In this document: in pieces, positions 20,021 through 29,648 of the stretch | Position numbering within the stretch: the stretch's first letter is position 1 | How the letters are laid out: the number at the start of each line of letters is the position of its first letter | Source of the DNA: Hyaloperonospora brassicae | Taxonomy: Eukaryota > Oomycota > Peronosporomycetes > Peronosporales > Peronosporaceae | Length of the DNA: 64,000 nt | NCBI GenBank assembly: GCA_947650285.1 | Contig: CANTFL010000174.1 | Coordinates: 868,001-932,000 of the forward strand | Direction of reading: 5' to 3' | Translations under genes and position numbers: made by a program | The notes under the pieces: model-generated | What the model was told of the DNA's origin: nothing | The model's database searches: none | Seen by the model: the letters and a program-made list of their open reading frames with translations, nothing else

Positions 20021-21039
20021 GTCCTGATCCCGAAATGATCAAGGCGATCACCTACTGGCCGGTGCCAGTCGATGTCAAGGGACTGCGAAAGTTCCTTGGG
20101 CTAGCGGCGTACTTACACAAGTACTCGCGCAATTACGCCGATATGACTGTTCATCTTTCTTGCTTGCTCAAGAAAGATGTGAAGTGGTCCTGGAACGCTG
20201 ACTGTCTGCGTTCCTTCGAAAACATAAAGAAAGGTTTGATGCAATCGCCCATATTGGCGATTGCAGATCAGGACAGACCTTTTCATGTGGTCTGTGACGC
20301 CAGCAATTTAGCTATCAGCTGTGCGTTGATGCAGTATGACACAGACGGCGCAGAGCGCGTCGTCTGCTATCAATCGCGTCAGCTGCAACCAGCTGAACGC
20401 AATTACCTAGTGCATGACAAGGAACTACTTGCCATGAAGTACGCACTGGCTTAGTTTCGCGACTATCTCCTCGGAGATAGACCGTTCATCGTATATACGA
20501 ACCATGCGTCACTACGCACGGCCGTAAACAGTTCACACCTCTCGCAACGAATGGCGAGGTGGCTGTCCTTCTTCACGGAGTACAACTTCTCCGTGGAATA
20601 CAAACCAGTACGACTAAACGTCGTCGCTGATGCACTATCACGTCGGCCCGATTTCGAGCCGACAACACGCGCCAACAGTGAGTCCTTGCCCACTGTTGCG
20701 GCACTTTCAGTCAGTGTGCCGTCATCGACTTTACTCGATGACGTGCGGAAGGCATACGCAGGGGCTATGATTCTCCTTCGTTTGATGGGTCACCTTGCGA
20801 ACCCATTCCGGAAATCCTTGTCGGATTTGCCGGCTCTATACCGTTCCTCGTTGGATCGGTATACGAGTCGCAATGGCCTGCTGTACTACACAGCAGTTGC
20901 CGACGATGCGCCTCGTGTCGTCGTTCTCGATCATGATGATTTGCGTTTACGCATCATGTTCGAATATTACGATGCGCCCTCAGGCGGGCATTGTGGTAGG
21001 GAAAATACCTATCTTACGGTACGTCGTAACTTTTACTGA
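19939..21039 (+). pseudogene. pol: E1 RT thumb/connection, RNase H and integrase zinc-finger start
   Basis: Continues pol after the RT deletion: YANLKKCIFADIEIPLLGC, then a typical Gypsy RNase H (FHVVCDASNLAIS, VHDKELLAMKYALA). A TAG at 20452 interrupts it. The frame resumes at 20461 with DYLLGDRP and WLSFFTEYNFSVEYKP, and reaches LSRRPDFEP. Residues before 21039 enter the integrase HHCC region (GGHCGRENTYLTVRR). Confidence 0.85.
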
Positions 21040-22170
21040 CCCCGCCAGTATCAGTTCGTACGCACGCACATTCGTTCTTGCGAAGTCTGTCTTTGGGTGA
21101 AGCCTAGCTTTTCATCCTGTGCGCCACTACAACCTCTGCAGGTCACGGCGGAGTGTTGGGAGTCCGTTTCCATGGACTTTGTCTTCGGGTTTTCCCGAAG
21201 ACTCTTACACGAATGATGGTATTCTTGTGTTTGTGGATCGTTTAAGCAAGATGGTACATCTTGCTTTAGTCCCAGAATCGATCAACGCCCACGCCTGTGC
21301 GCGTGTCGTCATCGACACTGTGTTTCGACTCCACGGTTTACCCCGTGAACTCGTATCCGACCGTGACCCTCGGTTCACGGCGGCGTTTTGGCAATCCGTG
21401 TTCCGCACATTGGGAACACGGTTAAATATGTCAACCTCTGATCATCCCGAAACGGATGGTCAGACTGGACGTGCGAACCGTGTCCTCAAAGAAATTCTTC
21501 GTGGATACGTCCACTCCTTTTCAAATTGAAGTGTGTTCTTGCCGATGCTTGAGTTTGCCATCAACAACTCCGTGCATGCGTCCGCAACGCATACACCGCT
21601 ATAAGTGAATGGCTTACGCCACCCACGTATTCCCGCCCTCATACAGAGTGACTCTGATTTTAGATGGAGAGGGACTAGCTCGAGCAAAAACCGTTTTGGC
21701 TCTTGCTTATCACGTATCACGGCTCACGCCGATACGTTTGATGCCGATGTCGACGTTGTCTACATCGAGTAAATTGAGCTTAGCAGTAGCGATGATGCTG
21801 CTGCTGCTACATCAGACAATGATGACGATGCTGGGATATTCAGCCTCGTCAACGACAATGCCAGCGAGGATGAAGACACCCTCGTTGAAGAAGAGAACGA
21901 TCTCTTAGCAGCGCGCACAAAGCGCACTGAAAAACACAACAACGAGTCAGCAGAGAACTTCCTGCTGACTCGAGAGGCGGTAGTCCGTTTCGTTCAGGAC
22001 TCCATCGCAAATGCGGTGGACCGTCAGAAACGGAACGCAGACAAGAATGGAAGAGCAAATGTTCCTTTCATTTAAGGTTAACGACCTAGTGCTACTGTCT
22101 ACGATTAACTTACCTGAACATGCAGTCACTAGTGTCGGCAGTAGTAAACTACTGCCGAATAAATTGGTCT
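21040..22170 (+). pseudogene. pol: E1 integrase core (multiply frameshifted)
   Basis: Inserts the cDNA into the genome. The zinc finger continues at 21040-21110 (YQFVRTHIRSCEVC). The DDE core appears in 21119-21529 as DGILVFVDRLSKMVHLALVP, SDRDPRFTAAFW and HPETDGQTGRANR. The stop at 21527-21529 and later frameshifts break the C-terminal part; only fragments of the expected SH3-like region are seen up to 22170. Confidence 0.8.
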
Positions 22171-22177
22171 AATTCGT

Positions 22178-22804
22178 GTGTTGCACCGCAAGGGCAATGT
22201 ATACATGATCGAATTGCCTCGTAGGATGCGCACGCATCCTACGTTTTATGTTAATCGTCTCCGCCCGTACCATCGGTACGAGGCCTCTTGCGAGAACGGA
22301 GATAACCGGCGCGCTCAAGAATCTCCAACAGATTCTTGTGACCGCGAACCAAACACTGAAGTTGGTCCTTCGTCGAAAGCAGTTGGTCCTTCATCGACGC
22401 GGCCTCGCGACGAGCCGTCTCTAGCTCGTCGCGCAAACGACGCTTCTCGAGTTCACTCTCAAGCTGAGCGAACGCCAATTCAGATCGGTCCTTCCTTCGA
22501 TCGGCACGAAGACCTCGCACGTCCGAATGCAAGGCGTGCCGACGATCGTATTCGTGCTCGACGTCCTCCCTCAGCTCGGTCAGGTAACGCTCGTGGTTAC
22601 CCAAAGTCCCGTGCAGGCCCGGCGGCTGAGCCGGACCTTGTCTTTCCATTGCCTTCGGAACCACTAGTGGATTCCCACGGTGGTCAACGCTTTCTAATGG
22701 AGCGTATTTTGAACCAACGTGACGATTCAGGATCAAGGACGAGCTACCTCGTCCAGTGGCGGGGGTATCCATCTTCTTGTAACAACTTGGAGCCTCGCTC
22801 CTAG
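22178..22804 (+). CDS. pol: E1 Pol C-terminus: integrase tail, linker and chromodomain
   Basis: Open for 208 residues. It starts with the integrase tail motif LPRRMRTHPTFYVNRLRPYH, continues through a 100-residue Ser/Arg/Pro linker, and ends with a chromodomain (FLMERILNQRDD, then SYLVQWRGYPSS) that would tether integration to marked chromatin. In this copy it is cut off from upstream pol by frameshifts. The linker is overlapped on the other strand by the antisense ORF 22251-22934. Confidence 0.75.
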   Translation: MLHRKGNVYMIELPRRMRTHPTFYVNRLRPYHRYEASCENGDNRRAQESPTDSCDREPNTEVGPSSKAVGPSSTRPRDEPSLARRANDASRVHSQAERTPIQIGPSFDRHEDLARPNARRADDRIRARRPPSARSGNARGYPKSRAGPAAEPDLVFPLPSEPLVDSHGGQRFLMERILNQRDDSGSRTSYLVQWRGYPSSCNNLEPRS

Positions 22805-22934
22805 CTAATGATGGATGTGCCTGGTCTCGTCCACCAGTATGACGAGACTCATCCGATTGGTCCTGGGGACCATCGGTATACACGCGCTTTTGGCGCTTGT
22901 AGACGGATTGAAATTTTGCAATTGCGTCCCGCAT
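22251..22934 (-). CDS. E1 antisense ORF b (coiled coil)
   Basis: An open antisense frame of about 227 residues over the integrase-chromodomain linker. The last 120 residues are strongly heptad-like and charged (LREDVEHEYDRRHAL, then ELEKRRLRDELETARREAAS). They end in a basic tail (YLRSRKRPRTDG). E4 carries the same protein segment at 44722-45070, also antisense to pol, with mostly synonymous differences. I know of no named family. It may be the second exon of a spliced antisense transcript that starts near the 3' LTR. Whether it is expressed is not visible. Confidence 0.5.
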   Translation of the reverse strand: MRDAIAKFQSVYKRQKRVYTDGPQDQSDESRHTGGRDQAHPSLARSEAPSCYKKMDTPATGRGSSSLILNRHVGSKYAPLESVDHRGNPLVVPKAMERQGPAQPPGLHGTLGNHERYLTELREDVEHEYDRRHALHSDVRGLRADRRKDRSELAFAQLESELEKRRLRDELETARREAASMKDQLLSTKDQLQCLVRGHKNLLEILERAGYLRSRKRPRTDGTGGDD

Positions 22935-23189
22935 CTCACTCGAGATGTGTGGCCTTCACCAAAGCGAACTTAGGGAAGACACGTCTCTAAGTGCACGCTG
23001 CGAGTTGTCGACACAACTCGCACAAGCATCCATCCAAGTGAGGCATGGAATGCCGGCCTCACTTGACAAACAGTGCAACCGGTAGCTTGCACCGGTTGAC
23101 GTTCGCTTTTCGAACTTGATGCGTATCGCCTCAAGTTTCTCAAGCCACCCTTTTCGTCCAAAATTCTTTACGTTTTAGACGAAGGCATT

Positions 23190-23903
23190 TCACGCTGCCA
23201 AAAGCGAGTTCTTGTCACGCTTTTGGTTGCCATTGTACCATTGATGTCTAAAGAAGGCATCTAGACAAAAATCTTCTTCAGCGCGAAAGTTTCTCGCGCT
23301 GGGACTTATACCATGAAGCTCAGTCGCATTGAATAACGGAATTTGTTGGTGCTGGCTTGTCTCGTGAGACAGGATATCGATGAGCTGGTCGGGCAAGCGC
23401 CACGGCTTGAGATCACCACGCTTCAATGTGGTACCTGTTTCGGTACCACAGCTTTCAGAATGACGAAGGCTCTCGCCGTTGTCATCACGCTCTTGCGGGG
23501 AAGCACGAGTTGATACTGGCGAGGCATAGTATTCCTCACCATAGAGTTCATCATCACTGCCTAACAGACTGTGTTGCATTTCACAAGTCCGCTCGTTCGA
23601 AAGTGCTCTTGACGAACGATGAGTCACCGCCGGTGATCGGGGTGCCTCTGGAACGTTGCGCGAGTCAGGCACGTCTGACTCGCCAGAATTGATGACCTCA
23701 TTGACAAGGTCATTATGTGCACGTGAAGCGATACCGCGTGCGTCTGCAGCACCTTCTGCTGCAGAAGGAGAGCAAGCAGCAGACGAAGAAGCGTCTGCCA
23801 TAGAGGCTGGCACAGAGGCAGTCTGTGTGGTCTTTGAATCACCTCGCATAGACATGTTAACTATGAAAGGCAAGGTCAGGAGTGAATGGACCTGACCGAA
23901 CAA
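23190..23903 (-). CDS. E1 antisense ORF a
   Basis: A 237-residue antisense frame starting only 85 bp inside the 3' LTR and reading towards pol. It is Ser/Ala/Asp/Glu-rich and probably largely disordered (ASSSAACSPSAAEGAADA), ending with CLDAFFRHQWYNGNQKRDKN. An internal ATG at 23855 is an alternative start. E4 and E2 have + strand frames in the equivalent place (43495-43791 and 26303-26635). No domain recognised. Confidence 0.45.
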   Translation of the reverse strand: MFGQVHSLLTLPFIVNMSMRGDSKTTQTASVPASMADASSSAACSPSAAEGAADARGIASRAHNDLVNEVINSGESDVPDSRNVPEAPRSPAVTHRSSRALSNERTCEMQHSLLGSDDELYGEEYYASPVSTRASPQERDDNGESLRHSESCGTETGTTLKRGDLKPWRLPDQLIDILSHETSQHQQIPLFNATELHGISPSARNFRAEEDFCLDAFFRHQWYNGNQKRDKNSLLAA

Positions 23904-23970
23904 GTGCTCCCTGTCCCACTGGTGTCCAACGGGTGGCCACCAAGTTTTCGATAGTCACACGGTGACTATC

Positions 23971-23987
23971 AAATAATGGAGGGGTGA
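23971..23987 (+). other. E1 polypurine tract
   Basis: A purine-rich run (AATAATGGAGGGGTGATG) sits directly before the 3' LTR, the expected position for plus-strand priming. Confidence 0.55.
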
Positions 23988-24426
23988 TGTGACGGGGCAG
24001 CTGATTACATGAGATTGTCATTAAAACAATTTGACAATAAAGAATATTACGTCGAATATTCTTTTAACAATATTACAGACATGGTGATATTGTTGAGATG
24101 ACTGAAGGGTCTACTCATTGGTTGATATCGTGATGATATCAACCCACCAATCGCTGCTAGACGCGCGCAATGGGTGGTGAGTATACGTCGTCATACATTT
24201 AGTTATATTGGTATAATTAAGTCAGGACAACAGAAGATTCAAGGAGTTATAGGACTTAATTATATTAATACAGTTTTACTTTTAACAGAGACTAGTCTGA
24301 CTACTTAGTCTCCTTTCCTTCCTCTGTGTTCTTTCAACACCTAGCAGGGCACTGTTGACCACTGTCGTCAGTGGAAGTATACTCCGTACTGGTCAACCAG
24401 TACGTAGTCAACAGTGCCCCGTTATA
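23988..24426 (+). repeat. E1 3' LTR
   Basis: 439 bp, from TGTGACGGGG to CCCCGTTATA, nearly identical to the 5' LTR. The terminal three-way-junction stem is perfect here. Followed directly by the ATCGA target repeat. Confidence 0.95.
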
Positions 24427-24431
24427 ATCGA

Positions 24432-24643
24432 TCAATTTTTTGTCGAGTTCCGCACCTGCCGATCCACCAGTATTGCGCTGGGATGTTGCATCAAGTAGAC
24501 CATTTTCGCTTGAGTCAACAAAAACTATATTCATTAACTCGCTGTCTTTGTATACAATAACCTCCAAGTGCACTGCGAAGATGTCAATTACCTTCCCGCT
24601 AGATCGATGACGTTCTTGCTGCCAATACCATTGACGACTCTGA
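24432..24643. other. 212-bp pre-insertion remnant between E1 and E2
   Basis: Bounded by the E1 target repeat on the left and the E2 left LTR on the right. Before both insertions it joined 16730 to 33313. Both strands are open over much of it; the minus frame includes WYWQQERHRSSGKVIDIF. It may hold part of the gene fragmented at 16730, but I cannot prove an exon. Confidence 0.5.
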
Positions 24644-26196
24644 TGTAGCGGAGCCACACAGCTCTTTAGGTCAGAAGGAGACTTCAATGCTCTACGAGAA
24701 ACTAAAGTTCAAAGAACTCGACTCAAAGAGTCGACAAGCTGATGGAGCTTGCGGTCCCTGTTCTTTGGGACCAAACAATTTCGAGAATCACAGCAAGGAG
24801 TGCTCAAGAGTAGCAAACTTACAAGGCGTTTGCTAGACTATTTTTATATCACAAGACGCCTCAGGTAGACACGTGTCTGTACGGATAAAAATGGGAACTA
24901 AACTTAATTTCTTTTTATCGAGAAGAACACCTCAGACGAACGCAGTTGATCTAGACGCTAATGTTCTGATCAATGCCTCCTAAAGATCCCGTGATTTGGT
25001 GACTGACGCACGTAAGTGTGGTGGAGTAGTGATCGATCTTTTGAGGAGTCGATCCCAACTCTTCACTGGCGCCTGGACGACCGACTAACGGAGGGGGTAC
25101 TCCGATTCCGTGTTCTTGATAGCCTTTCTCACCTTGTGTACCCGTCGGTGGGGCGGGTTGCACTCTTCCAGGTGGACTCTTGTCAATGGAAAACTTGACC
25201 GTGGTTGAGATGGGGTCGAGGTTCGATCACGGTGTGGAAATCTTCACACGCGATCGGGGTTGACGTGATCTTGTGGAATTCTTCGCGGGATCATTTGTAT
25301 ACTTGTCGGGTGCTCGCTATGAGTCACCCTGATCTGTAACAGATCGCCTTGTAAAATGTCGATATTGATTCGCGAGCCTTCTGACCACTTGAGCCGTCTC
25401 GAGATCTTGTGTCCTCAATCACAAAGGGTTTCCTGCGTCCAGTCGCAGTTAGGGTGTTGTTTGAGAGTTCTTGATCCCTGGCCAAACAATCCAGAGATAT
25501 TACTTGATTGAAATTTGTAACTGTTCTTGACGTCGGGTGGTCAATGATCAAACCTGGAAGAGAAGTCGACACGTGTACTTTGAAGCAAATTGAACTCTGT
25601 TTAATGATTACCAATCAAACCCAACAACCCTATCCCTATCTCCATGTCTTAGACATTGCATAACGCGTGTAGTTCTCATTAAAAGGTGGCAATCTTGAGC
25701 TTGCGTGGCGCACACCGGATACACATGTACGAACGCAGTCGCCATTCTGATCGCGATTGCTTGTTGTGGTCTACACCAATCTGATCGCGACCACATACCT
25801 GATTGCCGATCACGATCTAGATCATTCCTTGATAGCGATTCCGTTCTTAATCGACTGATCTCCAATGTAATCGTCCTCTTGCCTATGGCCTCGTCCCCAT
25901 GACTCGTACCCTTCATCCCGTCGTACTTTAACCCGATATCACAGGTCTCATCCCGTCTGATCGGATATCCGGTTCTGTCTAACCGTCCAGATAACGTGAT
26001 CCGACCAGTTGTAGGACCGGCGTTGCCAACCGTATGCCAAATTTAATGTAACAGTAGTGTGAACCGTTCTCGTATAGCGAATTTCACTGACCGCTTCACC
26101 ACATCAGCCCCTAACAACTGTTATGGTGTTCGACTATCATCTTAAATGAGACATTGTCCCTTATGTATAACAAATATGTTGTGTAACCCCGTTACA
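24644..26196 (-). repeat. E2 3' LTR, interrupted by a solo LTR
   Basis: Matches 32843-33307 in two blocks, 24644-25016 and 26104-26196 (about 465 bp combined), from TGTAGCGGAG to CCCCGTTACA. The 1,087-bp gap is an E3-family solo LTR. Confidence 0.85.
25017..26103 (-). repeat. solo LTR of the E3 family
   Basis: The reverse complement aligns with both E3 LTRs from the TGTGGT start to the ACCACA end, but it is shorter (1,087 versus 1,253 bp) and more diverged, apparently with fewer GATC-rich units. The four-base flanks TAAG (25013-25016) and TCAG (26104-26107) are a 3/4 match. The intact E2 LTR shows the empty site with a single TCAG. Formed by LTR-LTR recombination of an older E3-type insertion. 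Confidence 0.88.
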
Positions 26197-26302
26197 CGCT
26201 TCTCCACCAGACTGACGTTACCACAAAACGTCAATTGAATTCTTTCCTCGAAGAGATTAATGTGTACGTTGACCTCGCGGTTTACCCACAGCCCTAAGCA
26301 CC

Positions 26303-26635
26303 ATGGTATCACCACACCACAGGTCTCAGACTCTTTCCTCCTACCTCGATCTCGATGAAGAGGTGGACTATCGCAGTGATATCAGTATCCACATAGACGC
26401 AGGGACATTGAATAACCCATCTATGCATGAGGCAAAGCCCCATACGGCATTCAATCTATGTGCCGAGCGTGGCAAATTCAATGCGCCCATGGCGCAGCAT
26501 CAAATACCTGATTCGGGCGATGCCATCATCACAGATACGCTTGATAAGCGACTTCAACTGTTCATTCATCAAGAAGAAAGCGCTCTGCGCGGCATGCAGC
26601 TTGCTGGTACTATTCAATGTCATCTCGACGAGTAA
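26303..26635 (+). CDS. E2 antisense ORF near 3' LTR
   Basis: 110 residues on the strand opposite E2 pol, starting 107 bp inside the 3' LTR, the same position and polarity as E1 antisense ORF a. It contains HQEESALRGMQLAGTIQCHL. Reading continues in another frame to about 26765, with one stop. No recognised domain, and sequence similarity to the E1 ORF is not evident by eye. Confidence 0.35.
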   Translation: MVSPHHRSQTLSSYLDLDEEVDYRSDISIHIDAGTLNNPSMHEAKPHTAFNLCAERGKFNAPMAQHQIPDSGDAIITDTLDKRLQLFIHQEESALRGMQLAGTIQCHLDE

Positions 26636-27229
26636 TATACTCCACCCAGTGTGGAAGAACGCATACGTCAAACGACTATTCGTTCGTTGGAATAATGGGC
26701 CATCTATTTGGAACCTAGCTCTTTTAAAGAGGTGGCGAGTCGACAGTCACTTTGCAAGAAGTACCTAGAACCGTATTTGACAACATAGGGTCAACACAAG
26801 GCGCGACTGGACACGGAAGCACAAGGCGCACCGGTTATACCGAATAAGGGTACACCCATTCTCCTCTTCGCAGGTGGTTTTTTAGAAGGAAGAGTAGGAC
26901 AGCGCGTTTGTTCGCTAAGTCTATCAATATCGACGCCTCATCAGCGTGGAAGATCTAAGAGCAAGTGCCGATGTGGCGGACATTCGTTTTAAACGAAATC
27001 TTTAGGATGACTATGCCAAGCTTGACGCGTGATATCAATTGCGAATGCGCACCCGATATGCTTCGGATATGGCGGTAGCTGCGAGATTCGGTGAAGCATT
27101 GACCAAGAAAACAATTGATCACAACACGATTGGTGTGAAGCAAACTCGGTAGCAAGATGACCATTACCGCGATGTTTAATAAAATCCACGGCGTATGGAA
27201 ATTCTTCCGAAGGGGCATCGCATACTCCC

Positions 27230-27526
27230 ATGAGTTTATCGACTCCGGGTACCCTCGTCACTTCACCAGATATTGGTATTGACCCTGACGACGACGTCGT
27301 TTCAGGAGTTTCTCCTCATGACACCGGTGGTTTCCTTTCTCATCGAGCGGTATCGGTGGTAGTCGGTATGTCGAATGAGGAGCACGAGAAGATGATTCTC
27401 GAGATGAGTTGTCTCCTTAAGACATTCAGTAACGCTCAATGTGAGCTTGACGCGACGCAAGCTCGCGTTCGGGTATTGAGATTGGGTATTGAGATTGGGT
27501 ATAACCCGGATGAAGGATCAGCTTGA
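27230..27526 (+). CDS. E2 antisense ORF over the pol C-terminus
   Basis: 98 residues opposite the end of E2 pol, matching the position of E1 antisense ORF b. It has a helical, charged middle (NEEHEKMILEMSCLLKTFSN) and ends EIGYNPDEGSA. Homology to the E1/E4 coiled coil is plausible from position and composition but not demonstrated. Confidence 0.3.
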   Translation: MSLSTPGTLVTSPDIGIDPDDDVVSGVSPHDTGGFLSHRAVSVVVGMSNEEHEKMILEMSCLLKTFSNAQCELDATQARVRVLRLGIEIGYNPDEGSA

Positions 27527-28768
27527 CCTCCTGGTTTGGATCCAGAAGCCCATTGCAAGGTCATATGTCGCGGCTCAAGCGCCTCCAAGTTCACGTGGGA
27601 TGAATCTTTATACACCTTAAGTAAGCCAACGTAGAACACAGGGTGTGTACGCAGTTTGCGCGAAAGGATGAGCGTATACGCAAGTCCTTTCTCAGCGATG
27701 ACCGTGAATGTTCCAACGAAGCGCGGACGCAACTTTATCTTGAAGACAGCAGACACCACATTTATAGGTTGGTTTTCAGCATCAAGCAATACTTAGTCTC
27801 CGACCTTATAACGCGTAATACAACCTCTGCCTTTAGCATCAGATTGTTCTTTCTTTCTGTCTTGACTCTCAGCCAGTGCGTCACGCACGTGTTGTAAGAT
27901 ATTTAATTGCTCTGCGAGAAACTCGCTGACTCGATTGTGAACAGTATCAGGGCTGATCAGAGCAAATCGATCGTCCATATCTCCCCCACCAAGCCCTGAA
28001 CCACGCAGTGGTACCGTGAACGGAACGCGAGGGTGTGTCTGGCCGTACACATGGAATGAAGTAAAGCCTGTCAATCATTTACAGCTTTTTTTAGCGCAAA
28101 TTTAACGATAGGGAGCATCGAGCTCCAACGTTTTGGTGTATCAGCGCAACCACTGCGTAATATGTCACCGAAAATTCAATTCATTCGCTCGGTTTGACCA
28201 TCTGTATGAGAATGGTTCGCTGTGAACGTGTCCAATCGTGTGCCGAGCACCTTGAAGACCGACTCTCAAAACTTCCCAGTGAAGCAAGGGTCTAGGTCCG
28301 AGACGATTACCACAGGCAAACCGTGTTGTCGAAACAATCAATAAAAAACAGCGTAGCTGTAACTTCACTATTAATGGTATCTGGTACAGTCGGTAAATGA
28401 GCCGTATTGCTCAAACGGTCGTCAAAGACCATCATACCCGTATTGCCATCTTTCGGTTGAACGAACATGAAATTTAGGCTAAAAACCTCCCAACACCACT
28501 TACGTACAGGCAAACTAGCTAGCGGCGCAGCTACGTGAGCTGAGGATTTAATCAATCGACACGTTTCACACGTACGCACATATGTGCTCACCCATTTGTA
28601 TTGTTTGGGCCACCAATATGTTTGGCTTACAGAGCCACAGGTTTTCTCACGACCAATATGACCGCTCAACGCAGTGTGATGTGCCTCGTAAGAAATTTGA
28701 TGCTTCAACTCCTCATCATTAGGGACAACGATATGAGGGGTATCCTCAACATCCGTGCTGTAGAACAA
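27436..28768 (-). pseudogene. pol: E2 integrase (fragmented)
   Basis: Zinc-finger region at 28768-28570 (SGHIGREKTCGSVSQTYWWP and YVRTCETCRL), followed by core remnants to 28307. After a frameshift, 28074-27793 and 27789-27436 give the C-terminal part, including KLRTHPVFYVGLLKVYKDSS, equivalent to the E1 THPTFYVNRLRPYH motif. Multiple frameshifts and missing DDE residues mark it as dead. Confidence 0.8.
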
Positions 28769-28935
28769 CAGGCCTTGATAGCTGGAATATCCATGTAGCC
28801 TCGCACGTATTCGTGCGACCGATCTATGTCCGAGCCCTTAAACTCGTCGCTTCCAAGGGCACATAGCCCTTGGAACAGAGCTACAAAGTGACCATCTTTG
28901 GCGTATGCCGTACGGATTAGGTCAGTAAACGATGA

Positions 28936-29526
28936 CTACGACAGAGTCGTAACATGAGCAAGCTCATTGTCAGGCCTGCGTGACAACACATCAGCCAAAG
29001 CATTTTGCTTGCCCGGCTTATACTTCACCTCGAATTTGTACTCGGTAAAGAATGAAATCCAACGAGCCATTATCTGAGAGAGGTGAGGCGACTGGGTTGC
29101 TGTGCGTAGTGACGCATGATCGGTGTAGATCACAAATGGCTGATAGCCAAGAAGGTGATCTCTGAATTTGACGAGAGTATACTTCATTGCAGGTAGCTCT
29201 TTGTCATGAACAGGATATTTCTCTTCTGCAGCCTCCAGCTGCCGGGACTCAAACGCAATGACGCGTTCCCGTCCATCAGAATCTGTCTGTAATAGAGCAC
29301 TGCCTGTGGAAAAGTCAGATGCGTCACAGACTACACTGAAAGGCCGATCAGGATCAGGCAAAGCCAAGATTGGCGCATGAAATAGACTCTCTTTAACTGC
29401 TTGAAAATCATCATGCCTGGTTCTAGTCCAGTAGCACTCCACATCCCTTTTTAAAGAGATTGGATAATGGCCCAGCCATATTTGCGTAGTTCGCACTATA
29501 CTTGTGTAAGTAATTGGGAAGGCCAA
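28936..29526 (-). pseudogene. pol: E2 RNase H
   Basis: 196-residue frame with the Gypsy RNase H signatures FSVVCDASDFSTGSALLQTD, YPVHDKELPAMKYTLVKFRD and FVIYTDHASLRT, ending in the tether ADVLSRRPDNE. Separated from RT by a frameshift. Confidence 0.85.
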
Positions 29527-29648
29527 GCCACTTACGTAAATCCTTCTGGTTCTTTGGGACCGGCCAATAAAATATGGCTTTTACCTTAGCGGGATCCTCT
29601 CTAAGGCCTCGTCTACCAATGAAGCACTATAAAATGGAACCTCTTTTG

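Larger units (their letters stand above)
16731..24426 (+). mobile_element. E1: Ty3/Gypsy LTR retrotransposon, full length but defective
   Basis: Two 439-bp LTRs flank gag and pol. The element is bordered by a perfect 5-bp direct repeat, ATCGA at 16726-16730 and 24427-24431, which fixes both ends. The LTRs differ at roughly ten positions, so the insertion is fairly recent. gag is intact. pol has a frameshift in the protease, a deletion in RT near 19937, an in-frame TAG at 20452 in RNase H and further frameshifts in integrase, so the copy cannot be autonomous. Domain order PR-RT-RNH-IN-chromodomain places it with chromoviral-type Gypsy. Dense short hairpins and antisense ORFs are described in the findings. 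Confidence 0.95.
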
